A DNA stretch of 64,000 bases, taken from NCBI RefSeq assembly GCF_000312365.2, contig NZ_HG003686.1, positions 219,789 to 283,788 on the forward strand, read 5' to 3'. The position numbers and the translations under genes were made by a program. Position 1 is the first letter of the stretch. The number at the start of each line of letters is the position of its first letter. Below, one piece after another: positions 43,506 to 51,527 of this stretch. The stretch comes from Anaerococcus provencensis. GTDB taxonomy: Bacteria; Bacillota; Clostridia; Tissierellales; Peptoniphilaceae. Under the pieces are notes generated by a model. That model saw only the letters and a program-made list of their open reading frames with translations, did no database searches and was not told the origin of the DNA.

Positions 43506-44819
43506 ATGGAGTTTAATAAAAGAAGGTTTAGCTTCGAGACATTAAATGATTTAAATAATGAGATTAATAAGTTTAATTTAGCTGCTTCAGAAAACGTTAC
43601 AGAGTTAACTTCTCCAATTAAGCTTGGTGATTTTATATTAGCTAATAGGATAGTAGCTTTACCAATGGAAGGTGTGGATGCAGTTAATGGAGCACCTACA
43701 AAACTTACTAGGGATAAATACATAAATGTTGCCAGTGGTGGATACGGCCTTATATGGCTTGAGGCTACGTCTGTCAATCGAGAAGGAATGAGCAATGATA
43801 ATCAATTAATCATCAACGAAGATAATTATGATGAATTTAAAAGATTAAATGAAGATATAAAAAAAGCATCAAAACAATCCTCATATAAAAAAGAAGCCTA
43901 TACAGTTCTTCAATTAAATCATTCTGGACGATATTCAAATCATAATAAAAAAGAAAATGCACAAATAGCAACTCATAGAAGACTTCTGGATGAAAAAAGA
44001 GGGATAGAGAGTGATAGGAAATTAGTAACTGATGATTATCTTGATAAATTAAAAAACGATTACCTGAATGCAGCTAAGCTTGCGAAAAAATGTGGATTCA
44101 ATGCGGTCGATATAAAATCTTGTCATGGCTATCTATTGTCTGAACTTCTTTCCGCATTTGATAGGTCAGGAAATTATGGGGGAAGTTTTTCTAATAGGAG
44201 TAGGTTCTTATTGGAAACTATTGATATGATAAAGTCTAATTCAGAATGTCAAGATTTAGATATAGCTATAAGGCTTAACATGGCAGATTTGACGGAAAAT
44301 GGATTTTCTACTACAGAAAACCTCCAATATGACCTAGAAGAAACTCAAAAGCTTATTAATTTATTGAGAGATCGTGGAGTAAAACTTATATCTTTGACTT
44401 TAGGAAACCCTTACTATATTCCTTATGTTAATAAGCCTTCTGATTTGAAAAAAAATGAAGATATAGAAGATCCTTTTACTTCCTCTTATAGGATATTCGA
44501 AATGAGTAGAACATTACAGAGAAAGTTTCCGGAAATATTCTTTGTAGGGGTTGGTTATACTTTCTTTAGGCAATTTGCGGCAAATGTTGCTGAAAATGAA
44601 ATAAAAAATAACGATATCAAACTTGCTGGTTTTGGAAGAGAGGTTTTAGCATATCCTGATCTTGCTAATGATATTTTGACAAATGCTTGTCTTGATAAGG
44701 ATAAAGTTTGTATTACTTGTGGATTATGCTCAAAGCTTAAGGCTAATTTCTTACCTGCAGGATGTGTTGTTAGAAACAAAGAGACATATGGTAAGTATTT
44801 AAAGGAGCTAGACAAATGA
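43506..44819 (+). CDS. Old-Yellow-Enzyme-like NADH:flavin oxidoreductase
   Basis: The 437-residue protein has an FMN TIM-barrel of the OYE/2,4-dienoyl-CoA reductase group. VALPMEGVDAVNG, YTVLQLNHSGRYS, IKSCHGYLLSELLS and YGGSFSNRSRFLLETI are family landmarks. In the substrate motif the first His is replaced by Lys (IKSCHG), a variant found in some anaerobe homologues. The C-terminus carries Cys-x2-Cys-x2-Cys and a fourth Cys (CITCGLC...GC), probably an Fe-S site. The FAD/NADH-binding half of FadH-type enzymes is absent, so electrons must come from another subunit. A 35-residue N-terminal extension is unusual. It is first gene of the operon and overlaps the SDR gene by four bases. Confidence 0.85.
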   Translation: MEFNKRRFSFETLNDLNNEINKFNLAASENVTELTSPIKLGDFILANRIVALPMEGVDAVNGAPTKLTRDKYINVASGGYGLIWLEATSVNREGMSNDNQLIINEDNYDEFKRLNEDIKKASKQSSYKKEAYTVLQLNHSGRYSNHNKKENAQIATHRRLLDEKRGIESDRKLVTDDYLDKLKNDYLNAAKLAKKCGFNAVDIKSCHGYLLSELLSAFDRSGNYGGSFSNRSRFLLETIDMIKSNSECQDLDIAIRLNMADLTENGFSTTENLQYDLEETQKLINLLRDRGVKLISLTLGNPYYIPYVNKPSDLKKNEDIEDPFTSSYRIFEMSRTLQRKFPEIFFVGVGYTFFRQFAANVAENEIKNNDIKLAGFGREVLAYPDLANDILTNACLDKDKVCITCGLCSKLKANFLPAGCVVRNKETYGKYLKELDK

Positions 44820-45571
44820 TTGGTAGAGTAGCGATTGTTACTGGTGCAACTAGGGGTATTGGCTTGGGCATTACAAAACAGCTCTTAGTTGATGGTTACA
44901 AAATATGCGCTTTTGGAACAAGAGATATAAAAGATTATGAAGAATTTAGCGATATTTATGATCCTGAAAGTATCTTTTATTTCAAGGGAGATATTTCAAA
45001 TATTGATGATAGGAAACAATTTGTATCCAAGGTCTACGAAAAATTTAAGTCAATAAATGTATTAGTAAACAATGCAGGAGTTGCTCCGAAGGTAAGAGAG
45101 GACATACTTGAAGTATCTGAGGAAAGCATTGATAGACTATTTGAAATTAATACTAAGGCTATGTTTTTCTTGACTCAAGATATAGCTAAAAGAATGATTA
45201 GCGATAAAAACACAGATAAGTGTATCATTAACATTTCATCAATATCATCATCTGTAGTAAGCGTCGATAGGGCAGATTATTGCATATCTAAGGCTGCCAT
45301 ATCAATGATTACTAAATTGTATGCAAGTAGACTTGCAGAGTACGGGATTAATGTTTATGAAATTCAACCTGGAATTATAAAGACTGATATGACTAAAATA
45401 GCTGAGCAAAAGTATGATAAGTTATTTAATGAAGGAATAACTCCGATTAGACGATGGGGTTATCCAGAAGATATAGCATTAGCAGTTAGCGCTCTCGCTG
45501 AATTTAAATTCAAATATACGACAGGGCAGGTGATAAAAGTTGACGGCGGATACACTTTACAAACTCTATAG
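44816..45571 (+). CDS. Short-chain dehydrogenase/reductase
   Basis: The 251-residue SDR has TGATRGIGLG (cofactor loop, Thr-Gly-x3-Gly-x-Gly), NNAGVAP, the Ser in NISSISSSV and the catalytic Tyr-x3-Lys in ADYCISKAAI. The C-terminus TTGQVIKVDGGYTL is typical of ketoacyl-reductase-like SDRs, which oxidise or reduce secondary alcohols. An Arg after the glycine motif slightly favours NADP, but this is uncertain. It overlaps the preceding gene by four bases and the following flavoprotein gene by 32 bases. In this operon it could oxidise a sugar ring hydroxyl. Confidence 0.9.
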   Translation: MIGRVAIVTGATRGIGLGITKQLLVDGYKICAFGTRDIKDYEEFSDIYDPESIFYFKGDISNIDDRKQFVSKVYEKFKSINVLVNNAGVAPKVREDILEVSEESIDRLFEINTKAMFFLTQDIAKRMISDKNTDKCIINISSISSSVVSVDRADYCISKAAISMITKLYASRLAEYGINVYEIQPGIIKTDMTKIAEQKYDKLFNEGITPIRRWGYPEDIALAVSALAEFKFKYTTGQVIKVDGGYTLQTL

Positions 45572-47405
45572 AGAAAAGTTTGATGCAATAATCGTTGGTT
45601 CTGGAGCATCCGGTTTTAATGCAGCAAATAGACTCTTCGAAAGAGGAGTAAAAAACATAGCTATAGTAACAGAAGACATTAATATGGGAACTAGCAGAAA
45701 TGCAGGTTCTGATAAGCAGACATATTATAAATTATCCTTAGAATCATCTGATTTAGACTCGGTAGATAAGATGGCTAAGGTGTATGTTGATGGTCTACAA
45801 ATGCACGGAGATATAGCAAAAGTTGAAGCAAGCGAATCAGTTAGGGCATTTATGAATCTTGTTGAATTAGGAGTTGAGTTTCCTTTTAATGATTATGGGG
45901 AGTATATAGCTTATAAAACTGACCATGACCCAAACAAAAGAGCTACTTCAGCTGGCCCATATACGTCAAAGCAAATGACTGAAAAATTAGAAAAAAGAGC
46001 ATCTGACTATGGAATAAAAATTTTAAATCATTTTAAAGTTATTAAAATTTTCACATCAGATAATGCTTTTGATTCTATCTTATGCTTACATAAGGATAAT
46101 TTCTACCTAATTGAAGCAAATAATATCATATATGCTACAGGAGGGCCAGCTAACATCTACGCAAACAATGTCTATCCTCATGGTCAAAAGGGAGCTAGCG
46201 GACTTGCTTTTGAAGCTAGAGTCATGGGAATGAATTTAACTCATTTTCAATATGGAATGTCATCATTAAATCCTAAGTGGAATGTATCAGGTACTTATAT
46301 GCAAGCAATGCCTAGATTTTACTCTCTAGATCAAGAAGGTAAAGAACATGATTTCTTGGCAGAGGAGTATGAAGATTTCAATGAACTTTTGAAAAATATT
46401 TTTTTAAAAGGATACCAATGGCCATTTGATGTTAGAAAAATAAAGGGGTCATCTTTAATTGACTATTTAGTATATAAGGAAGAAATAAATAAGAAAAGAA
46501 GAGTCTTCATAGATTTTAGGGAAAATCCTTCATATAAGGAGATCGAATTTAATAAATTAGACGATGAGGCTAGAGAATATATATTAAAAAATAATGCGGA
46601 CCTTCCTAGACCTATTGATAGATTAATAAAAATGAACAAAAGAGCCTATGATTTTTATTTAGACCATGGAGTTGATTTAAAGAAACAATCCTTAGAGATT
46701 TCAATTTGTGCACAACATAACAATGGAGGTCTTTATATTGACAAGGACTATGAAACTAATATAAAAAACTTCTATGCGGTAGGTGAAGTTGCAGGAAGTC
46801 ATGGGATTTATAGGCCGGGTGGATCTGCATTAAATGCAGGTCAAGTTGGATCAAAAAGGGCAAGCGATAAGATAAGTCTTACCAGAAGAATAACACCTAT
46901 AAGAGATCATTATAAACAAGCAAGTGAATTTATAGGAGAATTTTATAAGTTAATCTCTAATGAAAGCAACATATATGAGCTTATAAGACAAGCACAAGCT
47001 GAAATGACAGCAAGTGCAGCAGCTTTTAGGAATATAAAAGCGATTAAAGAACTAATACTTAAGCGTAGATATACTTATAAAAATTTTTATGATTTGGTTA
47101 AAATAAATAATAACGAACTTATAAAAGCATTCGAGTATTATGATATAATTATTTCTCAATTAGTTTACTTAGAGGCTATGTTAGATTATTATAAAAAAAT
47201 AGATGCAAAAATAGGAGGTAGTATATATTTTGAAGAAGATATAGATTTTAATTCAGAAGGTAAATTTGTAAATGAAATTCAAACAGTAGAGTTTGACGGG
47301 GAGGAATGTACATTTGATTGGGAAAAAATTAGAGAAATCCCATCTAATAATTATCCCTTTGAGATTCAATGGAAGGAATATTTAGACAAAGGGAGAGGTT
47401 TATAA
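45540..47405 (+). CDS. Fumarate-reductase/SdhA-like flavoprotein (soluble)
   Basis: The 621-residue protein has the FAD motif IIVGSGASGFNAANRL near residue 18, then TSRNAGSDKQTYYK, a covalent-site-like region, and a capping domain. Near the end, SICAQHNNGGLYID and VGEVAGSHGIYRPGGSALNAGQVGSKRA keep the His and Arg that act on the substrate carboxylate in fumarate reductases. There is no signal peptide and no haem or FMN-binding domain. It starts at TTG 45540 with AGGTGA six bases upstream, because no Met occurs before the FAD motif and a stop lies just before. Substrate unknown; an unsaturated acid such as a Δ4,5-uronate is conceivable. Confidence 0.85.
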   Translation: MTADTLYKLYREKFDAIIVGSGASGFNAANRLFERGVKNIAIVTEDINMGTSRNAGSDKQTYYKLSLESSDLDSVDKMAKVYVDGLQMHGDIAKVEASESVRAFMNLVELGVEFPFNDYGEYIAYKTDHDPNKRATSAGPYTSKQMTEKLEKRASDYGIKILNHFKVIKIFTSDNAFDSILCLHKDNFYLIEANNIIYATGGPANIYANNVYPHGQKGASGLAFEARVMGMNLTHFQYGMSSLNPKWNVSGTYMQAMPRFYSLDQEGKEHDFLAEEYEDFNELLKNIFLKGYQWPFDVRKIKGSSLIDYLVYKEEINKKRRVFIDFRENPSYKEIEFNKLDDEAREYILKNNADLPRPIDRLIKMNKRAYDFYLDHGVDLKKQSLEISICAQHNNGGLYIDKDYETNIKNFYAVGEVAGSHGIYRPGGSALNAGQVGSKRASDKISLTRRITPIRDHYKQASEFIGEFYKLISNESNIYELIRQAQAEMTASAAAFRNIKAIKELILKRRYTYKNFYDLVKINNNELIKAFEYYDIIISQLVYLEAMLDYYKKIDAKIGGSIYFEEDIDFNSEGKFVNEIQTVEFDGEECTFDWEKIREIPSNNYPFEIQWKEYLDKGRGL

Positions 47406-47406
47406 A

Positions 47407-48393
47407 ATGAAGGCAGTGTTTTTGCTAAGCGAGGAGAACTATAAACGTATATATTCTGATGAGTGCTTAGAAAAAATAAAGAAAGAAGTTGAAGTATTAG
47501 GCAGATTTGATTCGATTGCAGAAGCTGTGAATTTAAGTGATGTTGATTTCGTATTTTCTGGTTGGGGAGCAGTGCCCATGGATAAAATAGCTTTAGATGC
47601 TATGCCGAAGCTTAAGTTAGTTTTATATGGGGCAGGATCAATTAAAAAAGTCCAAACTGACTATATGTGGGAGAGAGATGTAGATATTACATCTGCAAGT
47701 TCAGCAAATGCAATTCCCGTTGCTCAGTACACTACAAGTTTAATTCAATTGTTGTTGAAAGACTTTTTTAAGTTAACATCTATAGGTAAAAGCGAAAGAA
47801 AAAACAAATTAGATGTTTATAATTTGTCGAAAGGTTTTTATAAAAGAAATATAGGAATAATATCTTATAGTAAGATTGGTCAAGCTGTTATAAATAATTT
47901 AAAATATCTTTCTGACAACAATATTTATGTATACGACCCATTTTATGATGAAGATTTTTTCAAAAAAGAAGGTCTCATCAAGGCAGAACTCAATGAAATA
48001 TTTGATAAATGCGATGTAATCAGCCTTCACTCTCCATTACTTAAAGAAACAGAAGGTATGATTACTATTGAGCAGTTTTCAAGAATGAAAGAAAATGCTT
48101 CATTTATAAATACAGCTAGGGGAAAAATTATTAATACTGAAGACCTAATAAAAGTTTTTACTAGTAGAAGTGATCTTACGGCAATATTAGATGTTACTGA
48201 CCCAGAACCTTTAAGCAAAGATTCTTCATTATATGATATGGATAATATTATCTTATCGCCACACATAGCTGGCTCTATAGGAAATGAGACGTATCTTATG
48301 GGAGAGATGATGTACGAGGAGTTAATAAGGTATATAAATGGTAGAGAATTAAAATATAAAATTTCTCATGAAGATTTTAGGAGGATGGCATAA
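47407..48393 (+). CDS. D-isomer-specific 2-hydroxyacid dehydrogenase
   Basis: The 328-residue protein has the family's catalytic triad: Arg in INTARGKIIN, Glu in VTDPEPL and His in LSPHIAGSIG. The cofactor-binding region is odd. Where most members have GxGxxG, this one reads NIGIISYSKIG, with the first two glycines replaced by Ser. Binding of NAD may be altered, although some active homologues tolerate this. It starts one base after the flavoprotein stop, and its own end overlaps the next start by one base. In this context it could reduce a keto-acid made from a uronate. Confidence 0.85.
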   Translation: MKAVFLLSEENYKRIYSDECLEKIKKEVEVLGRFDSIAEAVNLSDVDFVFSGWGAVPMDKIALDAMPKLKLVLYGAGSIKKVQTDYMWERDVDITSASSANAIPVAQYTTSLIQLLLKDFFKLTSIGKSERKNKLDVYNLSKGFYKRNIGIISYSKIGQAVINNLKYLSDNNIYVYDPFYDEDFFKKEGLIKAELNEIFDKCDVISLHSPLLKETEGMITIEQFSRMKENASFINTARGKIINTEDLIKVFTSRSDLTAILDVTDPEPLSKDSSLYDMDNIILSPHIAGSIGNETYLMGEMMYEELIRYINGRELKYKISHEDFRRMA

Positions 48394-49130
48394 TGAAATT
48401 AATTGGTTTATGCTCAGTCACATTCAGAGATAAAAGTGTAGATGAAATTGTAGACATAGCTATTGAAAATGGTCTAAACTTCATCGAATGGGGAGCTGAT
48501 ATTCACTTACCTCCTGGAGATTTTGAGAAGGCAGAAAGAATAAAAAATATATGTCAAAAAAACAATATCTTTTATTCTTATGGGTCATATTTTAAATATA
48601 AAGAAGATGATGACATAAATTTAGTCTTAGAAACCGCAGAAGTTTTAGGTGCTAAGGATGTCAGGATTTGGGCTAAAAGAATTAGTTCAAAAGAAATATC
48701 AGCTTTGGATTATGAGAAATTTATTAGGGTAAGCAAAGAAATCTGCGATAAAGCCAAGAACAAAAATATTAATATAAATTTTGAAAATCATAGAAAAACT
48801 CTTACGGATACTACTAAATCAGCTAAAAAGTTATTAACCGATATAGATAAAGATAATCTATATATGTATTGGCAGCCCCAGGCAGGAAATGATACAAGTG
48901 AAAGACTCGAAGCTATAGATATATTAAAGGATAAAATCTCAAATGTCCATGTATTTAATTGGGATGATGAATTTAATAGATATCCTCTAAAAGATGCAAG
49001 AGATGAGTGGAAGAGTTATGTGGATAAACTTGGAGACGATAGAGCTTATTTATTGGAATTCGTTGAAGGTGATAGTATTGAACAGTTTAGAGAAGATGCT
49101 AAAGTATTAAAAGAAATAATAGGAGGTTAA
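48393..49130 (+). CDS. Sugar phosphate isomerase/epimerase-like TIM barrel
   Basis: The 245-residue protein belongs to the xylose-isomerase-like TIM barrel group (AP_endonuc_2). Visible metal-site segments are GLNFIEWGADIHLP, NINFENHRKTLTD (Glu) and YWQPQAGND, with VHVFNWDD and LLEFVEGDS as later strands. Family members isomerise or epimerise sugars, or act as lyases in oxidation-elimination cleavage of glycosides. It sits between the 2-hydroxyacid dehydrogenase and the PTS genes, with one-base overlaps, and presumably acts on the imported sugar phosphate. Confidence 0.85.
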   Translation: MKLIGLCSVTFRDKSVDEIVDIAIENGLNFIEWGADIHLPPGDFEKAERIKNICQKNNIFYSYGSYFKYKEDDDINLVLETAEVLGAKDVRIWAKRISSKEISALDYEKFIRVSKEICDKAKNKNININFENHRKTLTDTTKSAKKLLTDIDKDNLYMYWQPQAGNDTSERLEAIDILKDKISNVHVFNWDDEFNRYPLKDARDEWKSYVDKLGDDRAYLLEFVEGDSIEQFREDAKVLKEIIGG

Positions 49131-49131
49131 T

Positions 49132-49620
49132 ATGGGAGCAGAAATTTTATTATTTAGAATAGACGAGAGATTACTTCATGGACAAGGACAAATTTGGATA
49201 AGACACTGCGGAGCCAATTCAGTGATATGCGTAAATGATAAAGCAGCAAATGATCCAGTTCAACAAAATTTGATGAAGGCTATGATCGATAAGTCTATTG
49301 CAGTTAGTTTTTATGGTGTTGATAAATTTATTAGTATATTTGATAAAGCAAGTCCTAGACAAAAGTTCTTTATTGTTGTAGGTAATACTCAAGATGCAAT
49401 GAAAATTATTAAATCAGGGATACCAATAAAAGAAGTTAACATTGGAAATATTCACGATGGTGAAGGCAAGGAAAGAATCACTAGAGCTATTTATTTAAGC
49501 GAAAGTGATAAAGATAACTTAAGAAAAATGAGAGATGATTACAATATTTCGTTTAATACAAGATCCACACCATCAGGCTCTGACGGATCTAAAGAAGTAG
49601 ATATAAATGATTATTTATAG
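49132..49620 (+). CDS. PTS IIB, mannose family, GalNAc/glycosaminoglycan type
   Basis: The 162-residue IIB has the phosphorylated His16 in RIDERLLHGQGQIW. VICVNDKAANDPVQQNLMKAMI and KEVNIGNIHDGEGKERITRAIYLSESD parallel the AgaV/AgaB (N-acetylgalactosamine) group more than mannose or sorbose types. It transfers phosphate from IIA to sugar entering through IIC/IID. It starts one base after the isomerase gene stop. Confidence 0.92.
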   Translation: MGAEILLFRIDERLLHGQGQIWIRHCGANSVICVNDKAANDPVQQNLMKAMIDKSIAVSFYGVDKFISIFDKASPRQKFFIVVGNTQDAMKIIKSGIPIKEVNIGNIHDGEGKERITRAIYLSESDKDNLRKMRDDYNISFNTRSTPSGSDGSKEVDINDYL

Positions 49621-49632
49621 TAGGAGTAAAAC

Positions 49633-50424
49633 ATGGAAATTACATTAGTACAAGCATTATTAATTGCATTATGGACTGGTTTAGCATTAGCAGGTTCCTT
49701 ACTCGGAATTTATAGTAACAGATCACTTGTCCTTTCTTTTGGGATAGGATTAATTTTAGGTGATGTACCTAAAGCATTAACAGTAGGAGCAATAGGTGAA
49801 CTAGCATTTATGGGATTTGGTGTATCACCAGGTGGAACAATACCACCATCTCCTCTAGGACCAGGAATCTTTGGGGCGCTCCTTGCTATTACTAATCCAA
49901 GTATAGATGGACAAACAGCATTTTCTCTATCTATACCATTTGCAATTGCAATACAATTTGCAATTACAGCAATAAATACATTAATGAGCTTTTCACCATC
50001 TTTAGCTAAAAAAGCAATAGTAGAAGATAATGATAAAAAATTTACATTATATGCTAATCTATCGTTCTTATTACAACTATTAATTGGAGCAATAATTGGT
50101 TTTGTAGCAGCTATATCAACCTCATCAATCAATCAAATGGTAAATATGATTCCAGAGTTTATAACAAATGGTCTTTCAATGGCTGGAGCAATGATACCAG
50201 CAGTTGGTTTTGCTATGATTTTATCTAATATGATAAGAAAAGAGAATGTAGCTTTTGTACTACTAGGTTATATACTAGCTGCATATCTTGAAATGCCATT
50301 GATGGGAGTTGCGGCATTTGCAACATTTTTCGCGATTTATGAGTATCAAAGAAAATCTGATAAAAAAGCTTTAGAAGTAGCAGAAGAAAGTGATGAAAGG
50401 ATGGAGTTTACAGATGGAATCTAA
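49633..50424 (+). CDS. PTS IIC, mannose family
   Basis: The 263-residue membrane subunit has about seven helices and the family phrase GAIGELAFMGFGVSPGGTIPPSPLGPGIFG. It forms the sugar path with IID. A hydrophilic C-terminal tail (KKALEVAEESDERMEFTDGI) follows the last helix. The IID start lies inside its end (overlap 11 bases). Confidence 0.93.
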   Translation: MEITLVQALLIALWTGLALAGSLLGIYSNRSLVLSFGIGLILGDVPKALTVGAIGELAFMGFGVSPGGTIPPSPLGPGIFGALLAITNPSIDGQTAFSLSIPFAIAIQFAITAINTLMSFSPSLAKKAIVEDNDKKFTLYANLSFLLQLLIGAIIGFVAAISTSSINQMVNMIPEFITNGLSMAGAMIPAVGFAMILSNMIRKENVAFVLLGYILAAYLEMPLMGVAAFATFFAIYEYQRKSDKKALEVAEESDERMEFTDGI

Positions 50425-51253
50425 TCAAAATAAGAAAAAATTAACAAGTTCAGACTATACAAGAGCTTCTCTTAGAGCGTATATTTTGCAAAATGGATTT
50501 AACTACTCAAATTATCAAGGTACAGGTTATGCAAATGTATTGAGACCAGCGCTAAAAAAGATTCATGCTAACGATAAGGAAGCATATAAAAAATCAATGT
50601 TGTCAAACCTTGAGTTTTATAACACAAATCCTCAGCTAGTTCCATTTGTATCAAGTGTACAATTAGCCATGGAAGAGGGAGGAGTAGAGCAAGATCAAAT
50701 ACAAGATATGAAGATGGCCTTGATGGGGCCTTTGGCAGGTATAGGAGATTCAATATCTCAATTTCTATTAGCTCCTTTACTATCGACAATATTTGCTTCA
50801 ATGGCTGCAGCAGGAAATAATTTAGCGCCAGTATTTTTCTTTATTACTATTAATGTAATTCTTCTTGTTCTTAAACTTAGCATGGGAAAGGCAGGTTACA
50901 AGGTAGGAGTATCTGTAGTAAGTGATTTCTCTGAAAAAATGGAAAAAATAACTAGCGCAGCAAGTATTGTAGGTGTTGCAGTAATTTCAGCACTTGTTAC
51001 ACAATTTGTTAAAATAAGCATACCTATTACCTATGTAAAAGAGATAGGTGAGCAAACACAAAATGTTGCTATTCAGTCAATGATTGATGGGATGGCACCA
51101 AAACTTTTGCCAGTATTATGGACTGGCTTTGTATACTGGTTAGTTAAGAAAAAAGGCTGGACAACTTACAAAGTAATCATCCTAACTGTAATAGTAGCAA
51201 TTATTGGATCAACATTAGGATTGATTTCTCCTAAGGCTCCGGTAATCGAATAA
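50414..51253 (+). CDS. PTS IID, mannose family
   Basis: The protein has about 279 residues; the mannose-family IID signature LQNGFNYSNYQGTGYANVLRPAL is followed by MALMGPLAGIGDSI and C-terminal hydrophobic helices. IID is found only in mannose-family PTS systems and completes the membrane complex with IIC. I prefer ATG 50414, with GGAG eight bases upstream, over an in-frame ATG at 50390 that lies further inside IIC. Confidence 0.92.
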   Translation: MESNQNKKKLTSSDYTRASLRAYILQNGFNYSNYQGTGYANVLRPALKKIHANDKEAYKKSMLSNLEFYNTNPQLVPFVSSVQLAMEEGGVEQDQIQDMKMALMGPLAGIGDSISQFLLAPLLSTIFASMAAAGNNLAPVFFFITINVILLVLKLSMGKAGYKVGVSVVSDFSEKMEKITSAASIVGVAVISALVTQFVKISIPITYVKEIGEQTQNVAIQSMIDGMAPKLLPVLWTGFVYWLVKKKGWTTYKVIILTVIVAIIGSTLGLISPKAPVIE

Positions 51254-51254
51254 T

Positions 51255-51527
51255 ATGACTAAAAAAGATTGGTTTATAATTTTAGTGATGTATTTTAGCT
51301 TTTGGATTTATTTAGCAATTGATAAATACGAGGCTAGAAAAAGATTAGAAGAATCGATAAAAATTGATGAAAAATCCATAGATGTATCCTGTGGAGATAA
51401 GATAATTACAGTTGCTGGTATTTACGGTCATGTTTCTGAAATTCAAGGAGAAACTGTCATAATAAAATTAGAAGATGGAAATGCTATGAAAATAAGTAAA
51501 AATTCTATATTGAGCAAGGTAATATAA
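51255..51527 (+). CDS. YajC-like membrane protein associated with the PTS
   Basis: The 90-residue protein has one N-terminal helix (about 6-22) followed by a YajC-type domain (VSCGDKIITVAGIYGHVSEIQGETVIIKLEDGNAMKISKNSIL). YajC-like proteins occur next to glycosaminoglycan PTS genes in streptococci. Here too it lies between IID and the heparinase-like gene. Whether it assists membrane insertion of the PTS or regulates transport is unknown. It starts one base after IID and overlaps the next gene by one base. Confidence 0.85.
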   Translation: MTKKDWFIILVMYFSFWIYLAIDKYEARKRLEESIKIDEKSIDVSCGDKIITVAGIYGHVSEIQGETVIIKLEDGNAMKISKNSILSKVI

